Shown piece after piece: positions 25,656 to 33,673 of a DNA stretch of 64,000 nt; position 1 is the first letter of the stretch; each line of letters opens with the position of its first letter. The notes under the pieces were generated by a model. It saw nothing but the letters and a program-made list of their open reading frames with translations, was not told the DNA's origin and searched no databases. The stretch comes from Polyangiaceae bacterium (GTDB taxonomy: Bacteria; Myxococcota_A; Polyangia; Polyangiales; Polyangiaceae): NCBI GenBank assembly GCA_019637265.1, contig JAHBVY010000014.1:1-64000 (forward strand), read 5' to 3'. The position numbers and the translations under genes are program-made.

Positions 25656-26471
25656 CTACAGCGAGCTCATGAGCAGGTCGGGGCGGTCGGTCATGATGCC
25701 GTCCACTTCACGTCGCCACAGCGCCCGCATGGTCTCGGGGTCGTCCACCGTCCAGGCGTGGACCTGCACGCCGAGCTCATGAGCGATTTGGATCGAGCGA
25801 CGAGTGACCACCGGGAGCCGCCCGAGCGCGAGCGGCAGCTGCAAGGCGTCGTACTCCGGGGTGATGAAGCGCCAGGTGCCGGTGTACACCGAGACGACGA
25901 AGCGCAGGCACTCACGGCTGCCGGCGCTGGTGGCCACCTGACCGCGTGACAGCTCACGGAAGCGCTGGACGCTGAGGTCGTTCGCCGCGGCCACCAGCAG
26001 CCGTTCGTGGATCTGACGGTGTTCGATGAGCTGCCACAGCCGCGCGCCAACCGCGAGGCTGCGCCCCTTCAGCTCCAGGTTCAGGCGCGCCTCGGGCAGC
26101 GCGTCGAGCACCTCCTCCAGGGTGGGGATGCGCACGCCGCGCCCGCGGTAGGGGTAGCCGCCGTCTTGGTAGAAGCGGTAGCCCGCGTCGAGCGCCTGGA
26201 GCTCGGCCAAGGTGTGCTCATGCACGTAGCCGCGGCCGTTCGTTACGCGCTCCACGCGCGCGTCGTGAAACAGCACCAAGTGACCGTCGCGGGTCTGCCG
26301 TAGGTCGCTCTCCAGGTGGGTCACGCCGAGCGCGAGCGCGCCGCGGAACGCCTCCAAGGTGTTCTCGGGCCACAGGCTCGCGCCGCCGCGGTGCGCGAAG
26401 CACAGGCGCTTGTGGTTGTCAGTGAGACTGCCGATGGCGCCGTACGACTGAAGGAAGGGCCGCTTCATCAT
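25656..26471 (-). CDS. Glycerophosphodiester phosphodiesterase
   Basis: A 271-residue TIM-barrel enzyme that hydrolyses glycerophosphodiesters to glycerol 3-phosphate and an alcohol. The catalytic block AHRGGASLWPENT, the metal-binding HLESDLRQTRDGHLVLFHD, NLELKG, VHAWTVDD and DGIMTDRPD match GDPD/UgpQ proteins. No signal peptide, so it is probably cytoplasmic. It sits between the two acyl-CoA carboxylase subunit genes on the same strand. Confidence 0.95.
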   Translation of the reverse strand: MMKRPFLQSYGAIGSLTDNHKRLCFAHRGGASLWPENTLEAFRGALALGVTHLESDLRQTRDGHLVLFHDARVERVTNGRGYVHEHTLAELQALDAGYRFYQDGGYPYRGRGVRIPTLEEVLDALPEARLNLELKGRSLAVGARLWQLIEHRQIHERLLVAAANDLSVQRFRELSRGQVATSAGSRECLRFVVSVYTGTWRFITPEYDALQLPLALGRLPVVTRRSIQIAHELGVQVHAWTVDDPETMRALWRREVDGIMTDRPDLLMSSL

Positions 26472-26580
26472 GGGCTCAGGGTGCTCGGCGGTGGTCCGGG
26501 TTATCCGCGCTTCTTCGCGGTGAAGAGCGGTCGCTCGCGCCTCGGGCCGTGCTCTGCAGGTGTGAGTCGGTCATTCAGTT

Positions 26581-28248
26581 TCAATGGCGGAACACGCCCC
26601 AGCTGGTGGTGCCCTCGACGCGCGCGCTGTGCGCCGCGGACAGGCTGATGGCGACCACCTCGCGGGTGTGCCGTGGATCGATCACGCCGTCGTCCCACAG
26701 GTGCGCGCTCGCGAACAGCGGGCTCGACTCGCTCTCGATCTGCAGCTCGAGCATCTTCTTCATCATCTCGAGGTGCTGCTCGTCCACCTCGGTGCCCCGC
26801 TTCGCGGCCGCGCCGCGCTGGATGATGTCGAGCACCCCCGCCAGCTGCTTGCCGCCCATCACGGCGATGCGATGGTTCGGCCAGCTGAACAAAAAGCGCG
26901 GCTCGTAGGCGCGGCCGCACATCGCGTAGTTACCCGCGCCGTAGCTCATGCCGGTCATGATGGTGACGGCGGGCACCGTGCTGTTGCTCACGGCGTTGAT
27001 CAGCTTCGCGCCGTTCTTGATGATGCCCTCCTGCTCGTAGCGCTTGCCCACCATGAAGCCGCTGATGTTCTGCAAGAAGAGCAGCGGCGTGTCGGTCTGG
27101 TTGCACAGCTGGATGAACTGCGCGCCCTTGTTCGCGCTGTCGCTGAACAGCACGCCGTGATTGGCGAGGATGCCCACGGGGTAGCCATGCACGCTGGCCC
27201 AGCCCGTCACCAGGGTGGAGCCGTAGCTCGGCTTGAACTCGCTGAAGCGTGAGCCATCCACGACGCGCGCGATCACCTCGCGCGGGTCGAACGGCACCCG
27301 CAGGTCCGCCGACGCGATGCCGAGCAGCTCCTCCGCGTCGTAGCGCGGCGCCTCGAAGCTCGAAGCCGGCGCTGGCCCGAGCTTCTTCCACCCCAAGTGC
27401 GCGATGATCTCGCGCCCGATGCGCAGCGCGTCGCGCTCGTCCTCCGCGAGGTAGTCGCTCACGCCGGACACCTTCGAGTGCATCTCGGCGCCGCCGAGCT
27501 CCTCGTGATCGGCGTCTTCACCCGTGGCCATCTTCACGAGCGGCGGGCCCGCCAAGTACACCTGCGCCTGACGCTTCACCATCACCGTGTAGTCGCTCAT
27601 CCCCGGGATGTAGGCGCCGCCCGCGGTGGAGCTGCCGAACACGAGGCACACCGTGGGCACCCGCTCCTTCGAGCGCCGCGTGAGCTCGCGGAAGCCGCGC
27701 CCACCGGGCACGAAGATCTTGTGTTGGTTGGGCAGGTCCGCGCCGGCGCTCTCCACCAAGTTGATGGCGGGCAGCCGGTTCTGCGCGGCGATCTCCCCCA
27801 GGCGCTGGCTCTTCAGCACGCCGTACTCATTCACGGCGCCGCCCTTCACCGTCGCGTCGCTGGCGCTCACCAAGCACTCCACGCCGGACACCACCCCCAC
27901 CCCGCTGATGCTGCTGGCGCCCGTCGTGTGCCCTGAGATGTCATGCCCCGCGAGCGCACACAGTTCGAGGAAATGACTGTCGCGATCGAGCAGCAGCTCG
28001 ACGCGCTCCCGCGGGAGCAGCTTGCCCGCGGCCACGTGACGCTCGGTGTACTTCGGCCCGCCCCCCGCGCGCGCCTTGGCGAGCGCCACCTCCACCTGGG
28101 CGAGCGACTCCAGGTTCGCCTCACGGTTCTTCTGGTGCTCTTCGTCACGCGACGAGACGCGGCTCGGGAGCACGGGATAGCCCTGCGCGCTTTGCATGGG
28201 GGGATGGGGGTTTGGCAGGTCGCTGGGGGCCGGCTGTGAAGACGCCAT
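26581..28248 (-). CDS. Acyl-CoA carboxylase carboxyltransferase subunit (methylcrotonyl-CoA type)
   Basis: A 555-residue beta subunit with both crotonase-like halves of a carboxyltransferase. The [19 protein letters not shown] region, the [16 protein letters not shown] block and the [20 protein letters not shown] and [18 protein letters not shown] segments are characteristic of methylcrotonoyl-CoA carboxylase beta rather than propionyl-CoA carboxylase. It is the first gene of the minus-strand cluster with the phosphodiesterase and the biotin carboxylase. A second start 17 residues in is possible. The divergent S4 gene begins 82 bases away. Confidence 0.93.
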   Translation of the reverse strand: MASSQPAPSDLPNPHPPMQSAQGYPVLPSRVSSRDEEHQKNREANLESLAQVEVALAKARAGGGPKYTERHVAAGKLLPRERVELLLDRDSHFLELCALAGHDISGHTTGASSISGVGVVSGVECLVSASDATVKGGAVNEYGVLKSQRLGEIAAQNRLPAINLVESAGADLPNQHKIFVPGGRGFRELTRRSKERVPTVCLVFGSSTAGGAYIPGMSDYTVMVKRQAQVYLAGPPLVKMATGEDADHEELGGAEMHSKVSGVSDYLAEDERDALRIGREIIAHLGWKKLGPAPASSFEAPRYDAEELLGIASADLRVPFDPREVIARVVDGSRFSEFKPSYGSTLVTGWASVHGYPVGILANHGVLFSDSANKGAQFIQLCNQTDTPLLFLQNISGFMVGKRYEQEGIIKNGAKLINAVSNSTVPAVTIMTGMSYGAGNYAMCGRAYEPRFLFSWPNHRIAVMGGKQLAGVLDIIQRGAAAKRGTEVDEQHLEMMKKMLELQIESESSPLFASAHLWDDGVIDPRHTREVVAISLSAAHSARVEGTTSWGVFRH

Positions 28249-28330
28249 CGCTCCCGAGGCTACACGCCTCGGCGCCCCGTTGGCGACCCGAACCGTGTCG
28301 ATCGACGCGCGTTCGATCTACGATGCGAGC

Positions 28331-28702
28331 ATGTCGAGCGTGCGCATCGATCGCTGGCTGTGGGCGGCGCGGATCTACAAGACGCGCACCGACGCGCAGG
28401 CCGCCTGCGCCGGCGGCCGCGTGAAGCTGAACGACGGCGACGTGAAGCCGGCCACGCAGGTGAAGCCCGGCGACCGCATCCGCGCGCAGGCGCCGCGCGG
28501 CCTCACGATCCTCGAGGTGGTGGCGCTGGCGGAAAAGCGCCTCGGCCCAGCGCCCGCGCGCGAGCTCTACGTCGATCACTCACCGCCGCCTCCGCCTCGC
28601 GATCCGCTGGACATCCCTGTGCGCGACCGCGGCACCGGGCGGCCCACCAAGGCGGACCGGCGCGCCCTCGAGCGCCTGCGCGCCTCGCGCGACGCGGACT
28701 GA
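28331..28702 (+). CDS. hslR: S4-domain RNA-binding protein, Hsp15 (HslR)-like
   Basis: A 123-residue protein with an S4 RNA-binding fold at the start (VRIDRWLWAARIYKTRTDAQ, GGRVKLNDGDVKP) and a Pro-rich middle and basic tail. E. coli Hsp15 binds free 50S subunits carrying nascent chains. The ATG at 28331 is chosen because the S4 domain starts right after it and the open frame back to 28196 lies over the divergent gene's 5' end. Confidence 0.85.
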   Translation: MSSVRIDRWLWAARIYKTRTDAQAACAGGRVKLNDGDVKPATQVKPGDRIRAQAPRGLTILEVVALAEKRLGPAPARELYVDHSPPPPPRDPLDIPVRDRGTGRPTKADRRALERLRASRDAD

Positions 28703-28731
28703 GCCGCCTATTCCGTACGGCAATCACGTGA

Positions 28732-28756
28732 GGGCGGGTTTGAAACCCGCCCCTAC
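28732..28756. repeat. Palindromic GGGCGGGTTTGAAACCCGCCC element, copy 1
   Basis: A near-perfect inverted repeat (GGGCGGGTTT-GAAACCCGCCC) followed by CTAC, 30 bases after the hslR stop. Five copies of this intergenic family occur in the window. Confidence 0.85.
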
Positions 28757-28773
28757 GAGGGCGGACTATCGCG

Positions 28774-29394
28774 TCAGCGCTGCGGGGTTTGGATGCGCGG
28801 GATGGCGCGCAGGGCGCCGGGGCTCAGGAGCTGGGGGCGATCGATCCCCACGTCGTTCACGGACTCGCCGTCCCCATCGCCTTCGGCGCCGCCCGCACCT
28901 TCAGCGGCCTCCTCCGCCTCTTCCTCCACCACCTCTTCTTCGACTTCTTCTTCGACCTCCTCTTCCTCCTCCTGCATGTCGCCTTGCGGTGGCGGGAGGG
29001 GAGGGGCGGCGAGCTCCGGATCGGCTCGTGAGAAGCGCCGCGCGGCGTGCTCCGGGCGGCTCGGGGGCTGCTGAGCGTTCTCCTGGTTGGCGTCGATCAT
29101 CCGTTGGAGGCTGCCGCGCCGGCCGGGGCTGCTCGCGATGCCGCTCGCGCCGCCGCTGACGCCCGCCTTGCTGTTGATGGCGCTGCCGCGCGTGGCGCCC
29201 AGGCCGCTCTTCGTCAGCGTTGTGCTGGGCGCGCGCTCCGTCAGGGCGGCTGCCTTGACCGGCTCGGGCTCGAACAGGACGAGCGGCGTGGAGGGCACCA
29301 CCAGGATCGTCACCAGGCTGACCACCAAGGCGACGGTGAGCAGCGCGAAGAACGGTGTCCAGCGCCAGGCCAGAAAACCCTTGAGTGCTTCCAT
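28774..29394 (-). CDS. Membrane-anchored acidic hypothetical protein
   Basis: A 206-residue protein with one N-terminal membrane segment (about residues 12-37), a Ser/Gly/Ala-rich middle, a Pro-rich stretch and a strongly acidic Glu-rich run (about residues 140-165). No family was recognised. The acidic region could fold as a helix or be disordered. Confidence 0.65.
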   Translation of the reverse strand: MEALKGFLAWRWTPFFALLTVALVVSLVTILVVPSTPLVLFEPEPVKAAALTERAPSTTLTKSGLGATRGSAINSKAGVSGGASGIASSPGRRGSLQRMIDANQENAQQPPSRPEHAARRFSRADPELAAPPLPPPQGDMQEEEEEVEEEVEEEVVEEEAEEAAEGAGGAEGDGDGESVNDVGIDRPQLLSPGALRAIPRIQTPQR

Positions 29395-29768
29395 AACGAC
29401 TTCGGGGTGCAGTCTAGAGCACCGACTTGCTCGTCGCCAGCAGAGCTAGCCGCGTCGAGGGGGCGCGGCGCGTCCCGGAGGAAATCACGCAAGGTGCCGA
29501 AATGACAGCCTTTTTACGAAATGGCCTGGCGGCGCGAGCCAACCCCCAAACCCGGAAACCACCGCAAGACGAGCCCTGGCCATCCATCCTCGGACGGACG
29601 CCGCGGCCCGCCTGCGCGCGCGTCATTCATGGATGAGGCGGAAGCTGCTCGATCGCGGCATGGGGTCGCAGCGCTCGAGCGGGACTGACGCCGCCCGCCA
29701 CTCTTCAGCCCCCGCCGTCGGCTGACTCCCGCGTTGCGCCGTCTCGAGGGGTGACGACGGTGCAAGCC
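29395..29768. other. Intergenic region with a partial duplication of the dus 3' end
   Basis: A 24-base segment at 29705-29728 (TCAGCCCCCGCCGTCGGCTG and four more bases) is nearly identical to the last codons of the dus gene at 29769-29792, 64 bases apart. A string GCCAACCCCCAAACCC near 29540 resembles the dispersed GGTTGG family. No gene was seen. Confidence 0.6.
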
Positions 29769-30947
29769 TCAGCCCCCGCTGTCGGCCGACTCGGCCTCGG
29801 CGCTGGGCGGGGTGTCGTCGTCGAGCTGATCGAGGTAACCGTCAGGTAACGCGACTTGTTGCGTGCCCGAGCTCTTGCCGCGCGGAACCCGCATCGCGGC
29901 CACGGGGAACGGAGCCTCCGGATCGACTTGGGCGGCTAGCTGAGCGAGCTCAGCCAGGCTCGTGATCTGCATGAAGGCATGGCGGAGCTTGGCGCTGCCG
30001 CGCATGCCCTTGGTGTACCAAGTGGCGTGCTTGCGGAACGCGCGCATGGCCGGGGCCTCACCCCACCAGCCGCTGAGCAGCTCCGCGTGGCGCAGCATGA
30101 TGCGCATCACCTCGCCGAGCTTGGGTGGGTTGGGCGGCGCCTCGCCCGCGAACACCGCGGCGAGATCACGGAACAGCCAAGGGCGCCCGAGGCAGCCGCG
30201 CCCGACGATGACGCCGTCACAGCCCGTCTGCCGCATCATGCGCAGCGCGTCCTCCGCCTCCCAGATGTCGCCGTTGCCCAGCACCGGGATGCGGAGCGCC
30301 TGCTTCAGCTCGGCGATGCGCTCCCAGCGCGCCTCACCGTCGTAGAGCTGAGCGGCGGTGCGCGCGTGGAGCCCGACGGCGGCGCAGCCCTCTCCTTCGG
30401 CGATACGCCCGGTTTCCATGAAGGTGATCAGCGCCTCATTGATTCCCACACGGAATTTAATGGTCACCGGCACCTGACCGGCGCGGCTCACGGCGGCGGC
30501 GACGATGCGGCGGAGGAGCCGTGGCTTCAGCGGGATGGCGGCGCCCCCGCCCTTGCGCGTGACCTTGCGCACCGGGCAGCCGAAGTTCATGTCGAGGTGG
30601 TCGACCTTGCCTTCGCCCACGAGGCGCGCCACCGCCTCGCCCACGTAGTACGGATCCACCCCGTAGAGTTGCAGGCTGCGCGGCGATTCATCGGGGCCGA
30701 AGTCAGCCAACCTGAGCGTTCGGTCGCGGCCCTCCACCAGCGGGCGCGCGGTGATCATCTCGCTCACGTACAGGCCGGCGCCGAACTCGCGACACAGCGC
30801 GCGGAACGGGTAGTTGGTGACGCCCGCCATCGGGGCGAGCACCACGGGGGGAGATACCGTGAGCGGCCCCAGCGTGAGCGGCGCGAACTCACCGGGCTGA
30901 GCCGGAGCGACGTCGCGGTTCAGCTCGCTCTGGTATTGAGCGTCCAT
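29769..30947 (-). CDS. dus: tRNA-dihydrouridine synthase (DusB-like)
   Basis: A 392-residue FMN enzyme that reduces uridine to dihydrouridine in the tRNA D loop. It has VLAPMAGVTNYPFRALCREFGA at the start of the TIM barrel, LYVSEMITARPL, DLDHLDMNFGCPVRKVTRKGGGAA with the catalytic Cys in NFGCP, IKFRVG, GLHARTAAQLYDG, VLGNGDIW and VGRGCLGRPWLF, all Dus hallmarks. The start at 30947 is preferred since sequence further upstream to 31022 overlaps a dispersed repeat. Confidence 0.95.
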   Translation of the reverse strand: MDAQYQSELNRDVAPAQPGEFAPLTLGPLTVSPPVVLAPMAGVTNYPFRALCREFGAGLYVSEMITARPLVEGRDRTLRLADFGPDESPRSLQLYGVDPYYVGEAVARLVGEGKVDHLDMNFGCPVRKVTRKGGGAAIPLKPRLLRRIVAAAVSRAGQVPVTIKFRVGINEALITFMETGRIAEGEGCAAVGLHARTAAQLYDGEARWERIAELKQALRIPVLGNGDIWEAEDALRMMRQTGCDGVIVGRGCLGRPWLFRDLAAVFAGEAPPNPPKLGEVMRIMLRHAELLSGWWGEAPAMRAFRKHATWYTKGMRGSAKLRHAFMQITSLAELAQLAAQVDPEAPFPVAAMRVPRGKSSGTQQVALPDGYLDQLDDDTPPSAEAESADSGG

Positions 30948-31003
30948 CGGAGGGCGGGAGCATGCGCTGAGTCGCTGGGCCGTGCCAGGCGCGACGCCGC
31001 GTT

Positions 31004-31069
31004 CCCCTTCGCGCCGCGCCAACTGTCGGATTGGAGGGCGATGAGCGGTAGACCGTGGGTCGTCCTAGG
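31004..31069 (+). repeat. Dispersed palindromic element, copy 2
   Basis: CCCCTTCGCGCCGC, CTGTCGGATTGGAGGGCGAT and a core GAGCGGTAGACCGTGGGTCG-TCCTAGG lie between the TlpA-like gene and dus. It is the best-matching partner of copy 1 outside the palindrome. Confidence 0.75.
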
Positions 31070-31131
31070 TGATGCGGTGCCCTGCCGAGGTGACCCGCCG
31101 AGGTGCCCTGCCGAGGTGCTGGGCGCGAAGG

Positions 31132-31815
31132 CTACTTGGCGCCGGCGATGCGCCACTGCATCCCGATGCGGGTGCTCATGCCCACGTCCGTGCCGCGGAT
31201 GCGACCCTCGGCGTCGAGGTAGTAGTTGGTGGGGAACGCCTGCACGCGGTAGGCGGCGATGGCCGCCGCGTCGCCGAGCAGCACCGGGTAGCGGATTTGA
31301 TGCTCCTTCACGAAGCGCCGGATCGCCTCCGGATCGTCGCCGTCGGCCACCACGGTGATCAGCGCCTCGTCCGGCTCGAGCGCGTCGTGCAGCCGATTCA
31401 AGGTGCCGAGCTCTTGGAGACACACGCCGCACCAGGTCGCCCAGAAGTGCACCAGCACCCGCTTGCCGCGCAGCGCCTCCAGATCGAAGCGCGAGCCGTC
31501 GAGCATGGCGAGTTGGAGTTGCGGGGCTTGCTGTGAGCCGTCGCTCGGCAGCAGGGTGCGCGTGCGGTAGTGGCTCGCGCCGAGGAAAATCAGCACCACG
31601 ACGACGCCCTGCAGCGCCCAGCCGAGCGCGCGTCGGGCGAAGCTCTTCCGAGCCTGCGGGGCGCCTGTGTCAGCTGGGCTGACGGCTGCGTCGCTGCGCT
31701 GGGTGTCAGCTGGGCTGACGGCTGCGTCGCTGCGCTGGATGTCAGCTGCGTCGCCGCGCTCGCTGCCTGGCTCTTCGGGGGGCGCGCTGGTGCGCGCTTC
31801 ACGCGGGGTCGTCAT
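31132..31815 (-). CDS. TlpA-like membrane-anchored thioredoxin-fold protein
   Basis: A 227-residue protein with an N-terminal cytoplasmic low-complexity part, one membrane segment (about residues 58-80) and a periplasmic TlpA/AhpC-TSA thioredoxin domain with the redox motif WCGVC in LVHFWATWCGVCLQELGTLN and the cis-Pro segment AFPTNYYLD. It probably reduces periplasmic disulfides. The start ATG at 31815 overlaps the upstream gene by 17 bases. The N-terminal region contains two copies of a 36-base repeat encoding QRSDAAVSPADT. Confidence 0.88.
   Translation of the reverse strand: MTTPREARTSAPPEEPGSERGDAADIQRSDAAVSPADTQRSDAAVSPADTGAPQARKSFARRALGWALQGVVVVLIFLGASHYRTRTLLPSDGSQQAPQLQLAMLDGSRFDLEALRGKRVLVHFWATWCGVCLQELGTLNRLHDALEPDEALITVVADGDDPEAIRRFVKEHQIRYPVLLGDAAAIAAYRVQAFPTNYYLDAEGRIRGTDVGMSTRIGMQWRIAGAK
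31668..31739 (-). repeat. 36-bp tandem duplication in the TlpA-like gene
   Basis: Two near-identical 36-base units (31668-31703 and 31704-31739), with a shortened third piece after them, encode the repeated QRSDAAVSPADT segment before the membrane anchor. The duplication is in frame. Confidence 0.85.
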
Positions 31816-32386
31816 CCTTCGAGCGACCCAATAGGGCCATGAGGGCGCGAGCGGCAGCCCCCCTAGAGCGGCGATCAGTTTGCCACCCCGCGAGCCCGAG
31901 AAAACGCCCCCATGCAGGGCGAGGGCGCGTTTTCTCGGGCTCTTCGCCGCTTGCTGCTTCTCTTCTCGGCGCTCCAGTTGCTGATTTGAGGACGACAAAC
32001 GGTAAACCGTTTGTCGTCCTAGGCCCCCGATCCGTTGGCTTCTCCCCGCCGTGCGCCTCCTCCGCGCTCGCTCGCTGCTCGAGCACCCTCCTCGGCAGCC
32101 CGCCCGCCGCCTTGGACAGCTGCCGCGCGAGGAGCGGGGTGGTGAGCAGGCTGCGGCTGAGCTTGGCTGCCAGCGCGAGCGGGGTGGTGCCGTGCGCCTC
32201 GACGGTGACGCGCTCCCCGAGCGTGGTGTCTTCGAGCGCGCCGCGCGCGACGGTGCGCGTGCCGTCCGAGCGGATCTCGATCACCAAGCGCGCCACGACG
32301 GGTGGCTCGGGCGCGGCCTCACGGAGCGCGCTCGAGCTCGCCGAATCGGGCGCGGTTAGCTCGGAGGTCGAGTCGTCGTCAGCCAT
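31799..32386 (-). CDS. Hypothetical protein carrying a dispersed palindromic element
   Basis: A 195-residue protein starting MADDDSTSEL with a conserved-looking domain around residues 30-110 (VVARLVIEIRSDGTRTVARG, DTTLGERVTVEAHGTTPLAL and LSRSLLTTPLLARQLSKAA). From about residue 120 the peptide is written by repeat sequence: the palindromic core at 31989-32020 gives RTTNGLPFVVL, then a second hairpin at 31892-31942. The gene overlaps the TlpA-like start by 17 bases, so it is probably translated. No function was recognised. Confidence 0.7.
   Translation of the reverse strand: MADDDSTSELTAPDSASSSALREAAPEPPVVARLVIEIRSDGTRTVARGALEDTTLGERVTVEAHGTTPLALAAKLSRSLLTTPLLARQLSKAAGGLPRRVLEQRASAEEAHGGEKPTDRGPRTTNGLPFVVLKSATGAPRREAASGEEPEKTRPRPAWGRFLGLAGWQTDRRSRGAAARALMALLGRSKDDDPA
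31892..31942. repeat. Inverted repeat, 16-bp arms, inside the hypothetical gene
   Basis: GAGCCCGAGAAAACGC (31892-31907) and its exact reverse complement GCGTTTTCTCGGGCTC (31927-31942) enclose a 19-base loop. It lies in the coding sequence of the minus-strand hypothetical gene, near its 3' end, and could form a strong hairpin in the transcript. Confidence 0.9.
31962..32022 (+). repeat. Dispersed palindromic element, copy 3, in coding sequence
   Basis: The core is a perfect 15-base inverted repeat (AGGACGACAAACGGT and ACCGTTTGTCGTCCT, 31989-32020) around AA, preceded by TCTCGGCGCTCCAG and GCTGATTTG as in the other copies. Unlike them, it sits inside an open reading frame. Confidence 0.85.
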
Positions 32387-32467
32387 GGCGCGCGTCCATC
32401 GTCAGGTAGCCGTCTCGACGTCTCCGATCCATTCCATCCGCACAGCGCTCCGAATGTTTAGCACGGC

Positions 32468-33283
32468 TCACGGCGCGGCGGTGTCGCCGGGCAGGCGCTG
32501 GCGCGGCTTCTTGCCTTGCCAGGGGACCCAACGCGCGTCGTCTCGGAGCGCGGCGTCGCACGCCGGAGGCCGTGTTTCCCCGCTGTAAATGGGCTGCCCG
32601 CCGTCGTCGTTGTCGAAGGCCAGGATCGTCTCGTGCTCATCGATGAAGTAGGCCTCCTGCACGCCGTGCACTTCGGCGGCGGGCCAGGCGTAGCCAACCC
32701 AGCGCCGCTCGGCGAGCTCTTCGTCCACGGGCGTTCCGGGCTGCGCGGTGAAGCCGCCGCCGAGCTTCGGCAGGCAGACGATGTAGAGGTAAGCGCCGCC
32801 CACCGCGGCGGGCCCGAGCGGCGTGTCGATGCGCCCCGAGAGCTCGCGGTTGAGCAGCGCCGCGGTGAGCGGCCTGCCGGTGCGCAGCGGGATATCGCCG
32901 CCGAGCTCCGGGATCCACACGGCGGAGCCGATGCCGTCACCGTCGGGATCCACGTAGGCGAAGCGGCGCATGGTGTCTTGCGCGACCACCAATCCGCGCA
33001 GCTTGGAGACCGCGAGCTTGCTGGCCGCGCGCTCCCCTCCCGCCACCACCCCGGGCACCGCCTCGGTGACGACGAAGCGCAGCAGCCCGATCAGGGTGAG
33101 CACCCCCGCCAGCACGTGGAGCCCCACGAGCAAGCGCCCACCACCGCCGCGAGAGAGCGTCGCGGCGGCGCTGATCAGCACCAGCACGCCGACGAACAAA
33201 GACAGCTTACTGAACCAGATGCAGGCGAGCCCGAGCGCGACCACCGCGAGGGTGCGCGCGAGCGTGTGGCGGGGAGAGCTCAC
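32468..33283 (-). CDS. Membrane protein of unknown function
   Basis: A 271-residue protein with two or three N-terminal hydrophobic segments (about residues 8-40 and 52-75), then a soluble part with a calcium-loop-like YVDPDGDGIGSAVWIPELGG segment and an ending with YFIDEHETILAFDNDDGGQP-IYSG. The layout recalls DUF2950-type or pseudopilin-like proteins with repeated Asp loops, but no family was fixed. It lies 81 bases upstream of the hypothetical/TlpA pair on the same strand. Confidence 0.7.
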   Translation of the reverse strand: MSSPRHTLARTLAVVALGLACIWFSKLSLFVGVLVLISAAATLSRGGGGRLLVGLHVLAGVLTLIGLLRFVVTEAVPGVVAGGERAASKLAVSKLRGLVVAQDTMRRFAYVDPDGDGIGSAVWIPELGGDIPLRTGRPLTAALLNRELSGRIDTPLGPAAVGGAYLYIVCLPKLGGGFTAQPGTPVDEELAERRWVGYAWPAAEVHGVQEAYFIDEHETILAFDNDDGGQPIYSGETRPPACDAALRDDARWVPWQGKKPRQRLPGDTAAP

Positions 33284-33347
33284 GTGGCTGCTCTACCAAG
33301 GGCACCCGGATGAGAGAACCCGCACCGACGTGTGGCGGCTGGTCGCA

Positions 33348-33458
33348 GCCTCACAGCGCCTGGTTCGGATCGCGGGTTGGGGGCAACGAATGCCGTCGCA
33401 ACAGTGACGGTCAACCCGCGCCTCACAGTGCCTGGTTTGGATCGCAGGTTGGGGGTGC
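33348..33458 (+). repeat. Pair of 39-bp direct repeats
   Basis: Copies at 33348-33386 and 33420-33458 are about 90 percent alike and contain GGATCGCGGGTTGGGGG or its variant. They lie downstream of the coiled-coil gene and upstream of the membrane protein gene. Confidence 0.7.
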
Positions 33459-33600
33459 ACTCCCTCTTGGTGCACGACGAGGAGTCATCGAGAGACGTGT
33501 TCATGCGCTAGGTGTCGCTCTTGTCACGGTCGTCGACCTCATAGGCGGCTCCGCGCGGACCTGAAGAACACCGAGTAGAGCTTTGAGGCGTTGAAGAGCC

Positions 33601-33622
33601 GGTTGGACGGCACCGCACCGCG
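33601..33622 (+). repeat. Dispersed GGTTGGACGGCACCGC repeat
   Basis: The plus strand reads GGTTGGACGGCACCGCACCG near the 3' end of the coiled-coil gene. Confidence 0.65.
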
Positions 33623-33673
33623 AAACGCTGCGAGCCGCGCGCCGTCGACGCTTCGTGAAGGTTCATGGCGCGC

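Larger units (their letters stand above)
33284..33673. other. Intergenic region with direct repeats
   Basis: It holds a 39-base direct repeat (33348-33386 and 33420-33458, period 72; GCCTCACAGCGCCTGGTTCG in the first copy) and one copy of the GGTTGGACGGCACCGC repeat at 33601-33622. No gene was seen. Confidence 0.65.
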
